DNA of 64,000 nucleotides, taken from an uncultured Desulfatiglans sp. GTDB taxonomy: Bacteria > Desulfobacterota > DSM-4660 > Desulfatiglandales > Desulfatiglandaceae. The translations under genes were made by a program, and so were the position numbers. The stretch lies in assembly GCA_900498135.1 (NCBI GenBank), contig LR026961.1, positions 3,016,192-3,080,191 of the forward strand, read 5' to 3'. Under the pieces are notes generated by a model. That model was not told the origin of the DNA. It did no database searches and saw only the letters and a list, made by a program, of their open reading frames with translations. Positions 26,247 to 33,780 of the stretch are shown here, piece after piece; positions within the stretch are counted from its first letter, which is position 1; each line of letters opens with the position of its first letter.

Positions 26247-26418
26247 TCCATCCGGAAATGATTTCGCGGTAGGACTAAGTTTCCAATCCGGAAATGAGGA
26301 TTTTTGGCCAATATCAAGGAAATCAAGCGTTTGTGCGGAGGCGACCTGCAGGTCGCCGCACAAGCAAACGTGCAGATTGACGCCGAGATTGGCCAAAAAG
26401 ACCATTTCCGGATGGAAA
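26247..26418 (+). repeat. MITE-like dispersed repeat with flanking direct repeats
   Basis: A compact plus-oriented copy with ends TCCATCCGGAAATG and CATTTCCGGATGGA (inverted). The core contains the palindrome GGCGACCTGCAGGTCGCC and outer TTGGCCAAT arms. The direct repeat GAGGTTAGCGTC occurs at 26237-26248 and again at 26420-26431, as expected of a target-site duplication. Confidence 0.9.
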
Positions 26419-26742
26419 CGAGGTTAGCGTCGGGGGACTGAGGAGGGAAAAAAGTTTCCCAGCCTGTTAGGCTTCCGCCTGGGGCGCTTCGGCGGATGCC
26501 CGCGATTCACGACGGTTAAGCTGCTGGAGCGGGCGAAGAAGGAAGGAGAGGTGGGAACGTGGGAAATGGGTTGCGGGCAACCGGTGAAACAGGTTAGTAT
26601 TTATAAACATGATCTGCTAGTATCTTGTGATTTCAATAGATTAAACAGTGTCGACCCTCTTTACCGGCAGATGTCGGAATGCAAGGGTCCAGTATAATGG
26701 GATCCTTCAATAGGCAATCTTTTTGGGGAAAGGAGTGTTGCA

Positions 26743-28344
26743 ATGCAAAGGGTGGAGAAGACGATCGGAAGTCTTTTCAGGGAAGTCGCATCCGCATATT
26801 CCTCGAGAGAGGCCTTGATCCATGTCTCTTCCGGCCTTCGCTACAACTATGGGCTGTTGGACTGGGAAGCGGATCGTGCTGCGAAGGGGTTGATCCGGCT
26901 GGGCATACAGCCGGGAGACCGGGTTGCGCTCTGGGCCCCCAATGTGGCCGAGTGGATAGTAGCCATGCTGGCGCTGGCGCGGATGGGCGCGCTGATGGTG
27001 CCGATCGATCCCGAGGCCGAGCCGGCCGATGTGCAATACATCCTGAGTCAATCCGAGGCGCGCGCCCTCATTGCCTGCAAGGAAGCCGACCTGGAGGATT
27101 ACATCGATATGATGCTGGAGATGCGCGACAGCGTGCCTTCTCTGGAACATATCATCCTGATCGCAGACGAATCCTTTCCCGAGACCGAGCTGTGGACGGA
27201 GGTCCTCGCGGGAGGCGAGGATGTCCCGCCGGAGGTCCTTTTGGATATATCGTTTGGTCAGCAGCCGAGCGATCCGGTGGCCGTCATGTACACCTCCGGG
27301 ACGACCGGGTCTCCGAAAGGAGTGGTTTTGGATCATGCGGGTTTGATCAACAAGTCCTTTCACAGCACCGCTCGTCAGGGGATTACGGCAGAGGACCGTC
27401 TTTGTCTCTATTTCCCCTTGTTTCACATGTTCGGGAACACCTGCATGGCGCTTGCCGGATTGATCAGAGGGGCCTGCATCGTGATGCCCTGTCTGAGCTT
27501 CGATGCCTCAGCGATCCTGAAGGCATTGAAAGAGGAGCAATGCACGGCGGTTTATGGGTCACCCAGCATGTTCATGGGGCTGGTAGAGCACCCGGAAAAT
27601 CAGACGAAGCTCTGGGGGACCGTCCTGAAAGGGATCGTCGGGGGGGCGCCATGCCCCATGGAACTCATGCAGCGGTTGGTGGAGGAGATCGGCGTCGCGC
27701 GCATTACGGTCGCATACGGCATCACTGAGGCCTCTTCATGGATCACCATGACCGATCCGGACGATCCGCTCGACCTGCGGGTGGGCACCATCGGTCGCCC
27801 TCTGCCTTGCAATGAAGTCAAGATCGTAGATTCTGCGAGCGGCGAAGAAGTGCCGCCTGGGGACCGCGGTGAGCTTTGCACCCGCGGATTTCTCATGAAG
27901 GAGTATTATAAGATGCCGGCCGCCACCGCCGCTGCCGTCGATCAGGATGGTTGGCTCCACACGGGTGACATTGCCCGGATGGATGCGAAGGGCTACGTGA
28001 CGATCTCCGGCCGGGTCAAGGACACCATCTTTCGCAACGGCGTCGAGATCCACCCGGTCGAGGTGGAAGAGGTGCTCTACAAGCGTCCTGAGGTTCTCGA
28101 AGCGCAGGTCTTCGGGTTTGTGCACCCGGAAAAGGGTGACGAGGTGGCCGCCTGGGTGCGCCTCAAAGAAGGGGCGGTTCTTTCCACGTTGACCTTGGCC
28201 GCCCATGCCAAGGACAACGTGCAGGACGAGTGCCTCCCTCATTTTTTCAAGATCGTGGATCGATTCCCGACGACGCGCAGCGGAAAGGTGCAGAAATATA
28301 AACTGGCCGAGATGGCGCGGGTGGAGTACGGGGGAGGCCTCTGA
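26743..28344 (+). CDS. Acyl-CoA ligase (AMP-forming)
   Basis: A 533-residue ANL-superfamily ligase. The AMP-binding loop MYTSGTTGSPKG (about residue 183), the VAYGITEASS motif (A5), LHTGDIARMDAKGYVTISGR (A7) and the C-terminal lysine in TRSGKVQKYKL (A10) are all present, so it should be active. It activates a carboxylic acid, probably a fatty, alicyclic or aromatic acid, to its CoA thioester. AAAGGAG lies upstream of the ATG. It converges on gcdA and the glutaryl-CoA dehydrogenase, suggesting a shared catabolic theme. Confidence 0.93.
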   Translation: MQRVEKTIGSLFREVASAYSSREALIHVSSGLRYNYGLLDWEADRAAKGLIRLGIQPGDRVALWAPNVAEWIVAMLALARMGALMVPIDPEAEPADVQYILSQSEARALIACKEADLEDYIDMMLEMRDSVPSLEHIILIADESFPETELWTEVLAGGEDVPPEVLLDISFGQQPSDPVAVMYTSGTTGSPKGVVLDHAGLINKSFHSTARQGITAEDRLCLYFPLFHMFGNTCMALAGLIRGACIVMPCLSFDASAILKALKEEQCTAVYGSPSMFMGLVEHPENQTKLWGTVLKGIVGGAPCPMELMQRLVEEIGVARITVAYGITEASSWITMTDPDDPLDLRVGTIGRPLPCNEVKIVDSASGEEVPPGDRGELCTRGFLMKEYYKMPAATAAAVDQDGWLHTGDIARMDAKGYVTISGRVKDTIFRNGVEIHPVEVEEVLYKRPEVLEAQVFGFVHPEKGDEVAAWVRLKEGAVLSTLTLAAHAKDNVQDECLPHFFKIVDRFPTTRSGKVQKYKLAEMARVEYGGGL

Positions 28345-28363
28345 GGGCGGTCGGTGAAGTAAA

Positions 28364-28403
28364 ACGGCTTTTGCGTCCGCCCGAAGACAGCCGCAAAAGC
28401 CGT
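28364..28403. terminator. Bidirectional hairpin between convergent ligase and gcdA genes
   Basis: A perfect 12-bp inverted repeat (ACGGCTTTTGCG at 28364-28375, complement at 28392-28403) sits between the stop codons of the acyl-CoA ligase (28344) and gcdA (28434). It probably terminates both transcripts. Confidence 0.7.
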
Positions 28404-28433
28404 GGTTTCAACCCGCAGATGCGCGGAGGTTCA

Positions 28434-30167
28434 TCAGCCCTTGACAATCCTCGGGATCATCATGTGGTTCTGGGGGCAGATGGAGGTCGGGTTCTGGTAA
28501 CAGCATCCGGCGAAGGCCGCGATGTATTTGCGCAGCAGCGGCAGGGATACGATCTCGTCGACGAAGCCGCGTTTGGCGCAGTAGACCGGGCGGGATTTGT
28601 CGTAATACTCCTTCACCAGGGCGTTCATCTTTTCGATGACCGGCTCGAGGGGCCGACCGCCGTCCTTTTCCTTGACGAGGCGCCGTGCGAACGACGCGGC
28701 TGCGGCCGTCTCACCGTGCATGACGTAGATCTCCGTCATGGGGGTGCCCAGGGTGAAGGCGTTGTGGTTGTTGGCCGTGGGGCCGCCCATGATGTAGTGC
28801 GCCGCCGCTGTGCCTTTGCGCAGGACAACGCAGATCATGGGAACGTCCGTCTGCTCGATGGAGTAGATGAGCGACTGCCCCAGGCCCAGCAGTTCGGCCT
28901 TTTCAGCGATATCGCCCACGTCGATACCGGAGGTGTCCTGGAACCAGACGATTGGAACGCGGTCACGCCCGCACAGGGTCACGAACTCGTTCATCTTGAT
29001 GAGACCCTGACGGTAGAGCTTGCCGCCGATGCCCATGTAATCCGCGTATTCCGGATACTTGGCGCCCAGGAACCCCTGGCGGTTGCCGATGAAGCCCACG
29101 AGGAACCCGTCGATTTTGGCAAGCCCCGTGTAGACCTCCGGCCCGTAGCCCGGGCGGAACTCCATGTGCTCGCTGTTGTCGAAGATGCGTGAGAGGACTT
29201 CGTCGAAATTGTAGCTTCGCTTCTGGTTGAAGGCGACGAGGTAATCGAGGTCCTCTCCGGGGAAACGGGGTTCCTTCGGTTCGGCGACCCGGAAGAAGGA
29301 CGGATCGTAGGCCGGCATCATGTCCATGTACTTCTTGAGGGCGTCCAAGACCCCCTGTTCGGTCTCGTACACTTCCTTGAAAAAGCCTGTTTCGTTGTGA
29401 TGGATAGGCACGCTGCCCGGGGGTACTTCCTTGAAGTGCCGGGTGGCCTCGATCAGCTGCTCGGCCCCTTCCATGTCGAAGTAGCCCTTCGGACTCATGC
29501 CGCTGACGATGCCGCCTCCGCCGACAGCGATGTTGGCGTCCTTGTGGGCGATCAACAGCGTCGGGCTGATCCCTTGGTAGCCGCCGCCCGCCGGGTTGGT
29601 TCCGTAGATCCCGGCCAGGATGGGCACGCCCACCTTTTCGAGTTCGGCATGGCGGAAAAAGGTCGTGCCGTTACCGCGGCGATTGGCGTAGACCTCTTCC
29701 TGCTCGGGAAGTTTGACGCCGCTGCAGTTGACCAGCCACACCAGGGGCACATGCAGGCGTTTGGCCATGTCGGTGACCCGGAGCTGGTTGTCGGCCTGCC
29801 CGGCGATCCATGCCCCGGCCATGACCTTGTTGTCGAACCCGATCACGACGGCCCACTTGCCGTTGATCTTGGCGAGTCCGTCGATGACACCGGTGGTTCC
29901 CTCCTCGTTGAACAGGGGGTCGTACAGGGTGTGCAGCGGGCACCAGGTGCCGGGATCGATCAAATACTCGATCCGTTCCCAGACGGTCATCTGCCCGCGT
30001 TTCTTGATCTTTTCAGCCGGGATGCCCGCGTTTTTCACAGCCTCGATGGCCTCGGCCACCGTCTTCTCGACCTCGCGGATCTCTTTGACGTTCTGTTCCC
30101 CGGATTTCTTCTGTCCTTCGGTAAGCTCTTTACCGAAGGATTCCATCTTCTCAAAATACGGTCGCAT
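28434..30167 (-). CDS. gcdA: Glutaconyl-CoA decarboxylase alpha subunit (carboxyltransferase)
   Basis: A 577-residue carboxyltransferase very similar along its length to clostridial and Acidaminococcus GcdA: LHVPLVWLVNCSGVKLPEQ, GIYGTNPAGGGYQGISPT, VGGGGIVSGMSPKG, GGKLYRQGLIKMNEFVTLC and IVWFQDTSGIDVGD. It moves the carboxyl group of glutaconyl-CoA to biotin; with membrane subunits it forms crotonyl-CoA and pumps sodium. Those beta, gamma and delta subunits are not in the window. The start MRPYFEKM at 30167 has GGAGG upstream. It follows the glutaryl-CoA dehydrogenase by 20 bases. Confidence 0.95.
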   Translation of the reverse strand: MRPYFEKMESFGKELTEGQKKSGEQNVKEIREVEKTVAEAIEAVKNAGIPAEKIKKRGQMTVWERIEYLIDPGTWCPLHTLYDPLFNEEGTTGVIDGLAKINGKWAVVIGFDNKVMAGAWIAGQADNQLRVTDMAKRLHVPLVWLVNCSGVKLPEQEEVYANRRGNGTTFFRHAELEKVGVPILAGIYGTNPAGGGYQGISPTLLIAHKDANIAVGGGGIVSGMSPKGYFDMEGAEQLIEATRHFKEVPPGSVPIHHNETGFFKEVYETEQGVLDALKKYMDMMPAYDPSFFRVAEPKEPRFPGEDLDYLVAFNQKRSYNFDEVLSRIFDNSEHMEFRPGYGPEVYTGLAKIDGFLVGFIGNRQGFLGAKYPEYADYMGIGGKLYRQGLIKMNEFVTLCGRDRVPIVWFQDTSGIDVGDIAEKAELLGLGQSLIYSIEQTDVPMICVVLRKGTAAAHYIMGGPTANNHNAFTLGTPMTEIYVMHGETAAAASFARRLVKEKDGGRPLEPVIEKMNALVKEYYDKSRPVYCAKRGFVDEIVSLPLLRKYIAAFAGCCYQNPTSICPQNHMMIPRIVKG

Positions 30168-30187
30168 GGTCTTCCTCCGTTTCCGAT

Positions 30188-31351
30188 CTACCGGTTCGCC
30201 TTCCGGATGCCGAGTTGATCCAGGGCCACGATCCACTTGCAGATGTTGGTGGACCCTTCTACGATCTGGTAGGTCGGGGCATCGCGGTAGTAACGGGCCA
30301 CGGGGTATTCCGTGGAGTAGCCGTAGGCCCCGAGGATCTTCATGGCCACCTGGGAGGCCTTTACAGCCACTTCACCGGCGAGGTACTTGGCCTGGGCGAC
30401 CTCGAGGGTGTTGTTCAGGTTTCCCTGATCCTTCTGCCACGCGGCCTTGTAGACCACGAGCCTTGCGGCTTCGATCTCGCAGGTGATCTGGGCGATGAGG
30501 TCCTGGTTCATCTGAAACTGACCGATGGGCTTCCCGAACTGCTCGCGCTCCGCGCAGTAGGCGGTGGCCGCGTCCAGGCAGGCCTGCGCGACGCCGATGC
30601 CGCCGGCGGCCGCCGAGAGGCGAGTCTGATTCAGGGAGCCGAAGACGATCTTGGCGCCGTCCCCGGGCTTGCCGAGGATGTTTTCCTTCGGAACCTTCGT
30701 GTCTTCCAGGTAGATCTCTCCGGTCGGTGAAGAGCGCGATCCCATCTTGTCGAGGTTCGTCGTGTGGATCCCGTTGAAGTTCTTGGGCTCGATGACAAAG
30801 GCCGAAAGGCCTCGGCCCCGGGCTTCTTTATCCGTGTAGGCATAAAAGATCAGGGCATCGGCGACCGAGGTATTGGAGATCCAGGTCTTGGATCCATTGA
30901 TGAGCCAGTGGTCGCCCTTGTCGGCAGCCGTGGACTTCATGTTCATGACATCGGAGCCGGCGTTTGGTTCGGTGATACCGAAGCCGCCCATGTGTTCGGC
31001 GCTGACGAGCTTCGGGATGTACTTCTTCTTCAGGTCTTCCGTACCGTAGCGGAAGATCGTGAAGGCGCACCCGAGGGTCTGCATGTTGATCTGAACCCTG
31101 AGGGAACTCGAGGCCCGGGCGATCTCCTCCGTCAGGATCATGGCGGCCAGCCAGCCCATTTCATTGCCGCCGTACTCCTCGGGGATGACGGTGCCGAAGA
31201 ATCCGAGCTCGCCCATGGGCCTGACGGCTTCTTCGTAAGGGAAATAATGGTTTTCATCCCATTCGTCCGCAAACGGGGCGATCTTTTCGGCGGCAAAGTC
31301 GCGCGCCATGTCACGCAGCATCTGTAGCTCTTCACTTAACTCAAATTCCAT
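30188..31351 (-). CDS. Glutaryl-CoA dehydrogenase, probably non-decarboxylating
   Basis: A 387-residue acyl-CoA dehydrogenase whose whole length resembles the Desulfococcus non-decarboxylating glutaryl-CoA dehydrogenase (YFPYEEAVRPMGELGFFG, FGITEPNAGSDVMNM, ILGKPGDGAKIVFGSLNQTR, YGYSTEYPVARYYRDAPTY). The residue before the catalytic Glu is Val (IVEGST); decarboxylating enzymes have Tyr there (TYEGT). After the substrate Arg it reads RVQIN, not RSAMS. Both changes match the enzyme that stops at glutaconyl-CoA, which GcdA then decarboxylates. The start MEFELSEEL has GGAGGAG upstream. Confidence 0.93.
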   Translation of the reverse strand: MEFELSEELQMLRDMARDFAAEKIAPFADEWDENHYFPYEEAVRPMGELGFFGTVIPEEYGGNEMGWLAAMILTEEIARASSSLRVQINMQTLGCAFTIFRYGTEDLKKKYIPKLVSAEHMGGFGITEPNAGSDVMNMKSTAADKGDHWLINGSKTWISNTSVADALIFYAYTDKEARGRGLSAFVIEPKNFNGIHTTNLDKMGSRSSPTGEIYLEDTKVPKENILGKPGDGAKIVFGSLNQTRLSAAAGGIGVAQACLDAATAYCAEREQFGKPIGQFQMNQDLIAQITCEIEAARLVVYKAAWQKDQGNLNNTLEVAQAKYLAGEVAVKASQVAMKILGAYGYSTEYPVARYYRDAPTYQIVEGSTNICKWIVALDQLGIRKANR

Positions 31352-31556
31352 AAACATCTCCTCCTTTTTTATCCAGTTGGGGCAATCCCGCATGGCCACG
31401 CGCCGGCGTCAACGATCCGCCGATGTTTGTGCCCCATGATTTTGATTCAACGGCTGGCAGGAAATTGGCCGCTTTTTGAACAGTATTCAAAAAATGCTAT
31501 CTATAGAACAATCTATTTGGAATAGCAACCGGTAAATTTACATTGTAGCTATTTTC
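31352..31556. other. Upstream region of the glutaryl-CoA dehydrogenase operon
   Basis: Non-coding leader of the gdh-gcdA operon. The AT-rich part (31470-31550) may carry its promoter, but no site is certain. It continues into repeat fragments. Confidence 0.4.
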
Positions 31557-31735
31557 CAGAGGCGCATCCGGAAAGGGCTTTTCGGCCGTTATCGGCGCGA
31601 ACCCCATGCGCTGCAGCGGCCTGCAGATCGCCCGCCAGGCCGCCGTCGCGCAGCGGATCGTGAACACTTCGAGTCCATCCGGAAATGATTTCACCATACG
31701 ACCCGCTTTCCAATCCGAAAACGGAGCCGGGACAC
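31557..31735. repeat. Degraded fragments of the dispersed repeat
   Basis: Two decayed pieces. The first, at about 31568-31640 (CATCCGGAAAGGGCTTTT and CAGCGGCCTGCAGATCGCC), is core-like. The second, at 31674-31730 (TCCATCCGGAAATGATTTC then TTTCCAATCCG), is end-like. They resemble the intact copies but have lost much of the palindrome. Confidence 0.6.
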
Positions 31736-31817
31736 CCGAATGAAGGGCCGTGCTCTTTGTTTTTTTGACAAGTTCTGTCAAAAGGTTTAGAAATAAAAAT
31801 TTCGAGTTTTGTAAGTG

Positions 31818-32096
31818 GCTTCCATGCGGAAGCGATTTCCCGGTAGTAGCCGGATATCGATTCCGAATGAGGGATTTTTCTTTACACTCTCTTCGGGTGC
31901 TCAGTCCTACCACTGCGCAGCGGGTTCCGGTTTCTTCACACCCTTCGGGTGCTCAGTCCCACCGCTTCGCGGCGGGTCCCAGTTTGACAATATGAATGAA
32001 ATTAATCGCTTGTGCCGATGTGACTCTGGATCGCTGCACAAGTAAACGCGCAGATCGAAGCTCAGATGGACCGCAAGGCCATTTCCGGATGAAAAC
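31818..32096 (+). repeat. MITE-like dispersed repeat, long form
   Basis: A plus-oriented long copy, mildly diverged. It has two tandem modules of about 50 bases with CCTTCGGGTGCTCAGTCC and CCGCTTCGCGGCGGG hairpins, then a degraded core (AATATGAATGAAATTAATCG) and a right end CATTTCCGGATGAAA. It finishes 47 bases before the thrC start; an open frame through the element is continuous with thrC. Confidence 0.82.
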
Positions 32097-32142
32097 GGAA
32101 TGGCTTCGACAGGATGGCAGGGTAGGAAGGGTTTTGGATCCT

Positions 32143-33606
32143 ATGGGAAAGATACGTTATTACAGTACGAACAACGCGAGCGAACAGGCGGACTTCAAGA
32201 CGGCGCTGATGCGCGGGCTTGCATCCAACTACGGCCTCTATATGCTTGGGCGGGCCGATGTGCCGAAGATCCCCCGGGAGGTGGTTCGAGGCATGTCCGG
32301 GATGTCGTATGCGGAGATCGCCTTCGAGGTGTTGTATCCCTTCCTGGAGGGTGATATCGAGGAAAAGTCGCTTCGCGCCATCTTGAACGACGCGTACCGG
32401 GAAGAGGTCATCCCGACCGAGATCCAGCGGTTGACCGGCCGGACCTACATCATGTGGTTGACCCATGGACCGACGTACTCTTTCAAGGATTATGCGGCGC
32501 GTTTCTTCGGGAGGATGCTCGACCACTTCCTCGAGGAGACCGGGGAGCGGCGCGTCGTCGCGGTCGCGACCAGCGGGGACACCGGCGGGGCGGTGGCCGA
32601 TGCGCTGCACGGGCTCGAGAGCGTCGACACGGTCGTCTTTTTCCCGCAGGGCTCCATCACGGAAAGGCAGCGGCGGCAGATGACCACGCTGATGGGGAAT
32701 GTCCACGCCTTCGAGGTCAACGGGGATTTCGACGTCTGTCAGGCCATGGCCAAACGTCTTTTGGGGGACCGGCGCTTCGCCCGGGATTGCTTCGGGGACG
32801 CGGACCGGTTTACCTCCGCCAATTCCATCAGCCTGGGGCGGCTTCTGCCGCAGGCGGTCTATCCCTTCTTCGCCTCTTCGCGCATCCCGGCAGACGGTGA
32901 GCCCCTGATCGCGAGTGTGCCCTCCGGCAATTTCGGGGACATGATGGGGACCGTTCTGGCGAGGGAGATGGGCCTGCCGATCGGCAGGATCCTCTGCGGC
33001 GTGAACGAGAACAGAGAGTTTCCGGAGTTTCTGGCGACAGGCGGTTACCTCGTGCGGCCGTCGGTCAAGTCCCCTTCGTCAGCCATGATCGTGTCCAACC
33101 CGAGCAATTTTGCGCGGCTCGTCGATTTTTACGGCGGGCATGTCTTTGACCGGCGGGACGAGGCGGGCAAGATCATCGAGGAAGGCGTCATGGACCGTAT
33201 GCCGGACCTGGAGGCGATGCGGCGGGACTTTTATTCCATTGCGGTCAGCAACCCGGACCATTACCAGGCCATCAGGGAGGTCTACGAACGATTCGGGGTC
33301 ATCATCGAGCCCCACGGGGCTGTGGGCTGGCGGACATTGGACACCTTCCTCGAGGGCCGGCACGACCGGCCGGCGGTGATCTACGAAACCGCCGACCCCG
33401 GCAAGTTCCCGGACGACGTCGAGAAGGCGATCGGCATCGTGCCCGCCGTGCCCGGGAGGATGGCGGCCCAGGCGCGGCTGGAGGAGCGCATCTACGGCGT
33501 CACCGAGCCGCCGTTCCGGAAGGGCGATGGGTCGCTGGTGCTGAGCGATGCCCAGTACGAACAGGCCAAAGAGATCATACGGGGGATCTTCTGCTCTTCA
33601 AACTGA
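32143..33606 (+). CDS. thrC: Threonine synthase
   Basis: A 487-residue PLP enzyme converting O-phosphohomoserine to threonine. The PLP lysine is in HGPTYSFKDYAARF, the phosphate site in VATSGDTGGAVADA, with NSISLGRLLPQ and SVPSGNFGDMMGT typical of the long (yeast and proteobacterial) class. The start MGKIRYYSTNN at 32143 matches the family N-terminus; the open frame extends upstream through the repeat to 31996 but that part is not homologous. Other threonine genes are absent. Confidence 0.95.
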   Translation: MGKIRYYSTNNASEQADFKTALMRGLASNYGLYMLGRADVPKIPREVVRGMSGMSYAEIAFEVLYPFLEGDIEEKSLRAILNDAYREEVIPTEIQRLTGRTYIMWLTHGPTYSFKDYAARFFGRMLDHFLEETGERRVVAVATSGDTGGAVADALHGLESVDTVVFFPQGSITERQRRQMTTLMGNVHAFEVNGDFDVCQAMAKRLLGDRRFARDCFGDADRFTSANSISLGRLLPQAVYPFFASSRIPADGEPLIASVPSGNFGDMMGTVLAREMGLPIGRILCGVNENREFPEFLATGGYLVRPSVKSPSSAMIVSNPSNFARLVDFYGGHVFDRRDEAGKIIEEGVMDRMPDLEAMRRDFYSIAVSNPDHYQAIREVYERFGVIIEPHGAVGWRTLDTFLEGRHDRPAVIYETADPGKFPDDVEKAIGIVPAVPGRMAAQARLEERIYGVTEPPFRKGDGSLVLSDAQYEQAKEIIRGIFCSSN

Positions 33607-33661
33607 TCGCTTTCGATGTCTGGGGCAGGAGGACAGGGGATCCGCACCCAGGTATTAAAAA

Positions 33662-33690
33662 TTGACTTTCAGCATCGAAGTGTTTACTAA
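33662..33690 (+). promoter_or_regulatory. Sigma-70-like promoter before the selenoprotein gene
   Basis: TTGACT (33662-33667), a 17-base spacer and TACTAA (33685-33690) form a good match to a housekeeping promoter, in the AT-rich gap after thrC. Transcription would begin near 33697, upstream of the terminator hairpin at 33716. Confidence 0.55.
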
Positions 33691-33715
33691 TAAATAGCGG
33701 TTACTCGAAGCAAAA

Positions 33716-33756
33716 TCCCCCGGCGATCGAAAAAACCGTCGGGGGGTGTTTTTTTA
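33716..33756 (+). terminator. Intrinsic terminator in the leader of the selenoprotein gene
   Basis: A roughly 10-bp GC-rich stem (33716-33725 with 33737-33746, two G-U pairs, loop ATCGAAAAAAC) is followed by TG and seven Ts. It can terminate thrC. Because a promoter lies upstream of it and the next ATG lies 25 bases downstream, it might also act as an attenuator. Confidence 0.8.
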
Positions 33757-33780
33757 TAAACGATAACAGGAGGGTGATGA

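Larger units (their letters stand above)
25705..26742. other. 1-kb intergenic region with palindrome and repeat copy
   Basis: No ORF here looks coding. It contains the long inverted repeat at 26144-26193, the repeat copy at 26247-26418 with flanking direct repeats, and the presumed promoter of the acyl-CoA ligase. Parts between 26040 and 26140 and between 26580 and 26660 are clearly more AT-rich than surrounding genes. Confidence 0.6.

Noticed and set aside
26430-26700. Transposase remnant upstream of the acyl-CoA ligase
   Set aside because: A short reading (LLERAKKEGEVGTWEMG) looked suggestive, but it is too short and has no DDE-type or IS-end features.
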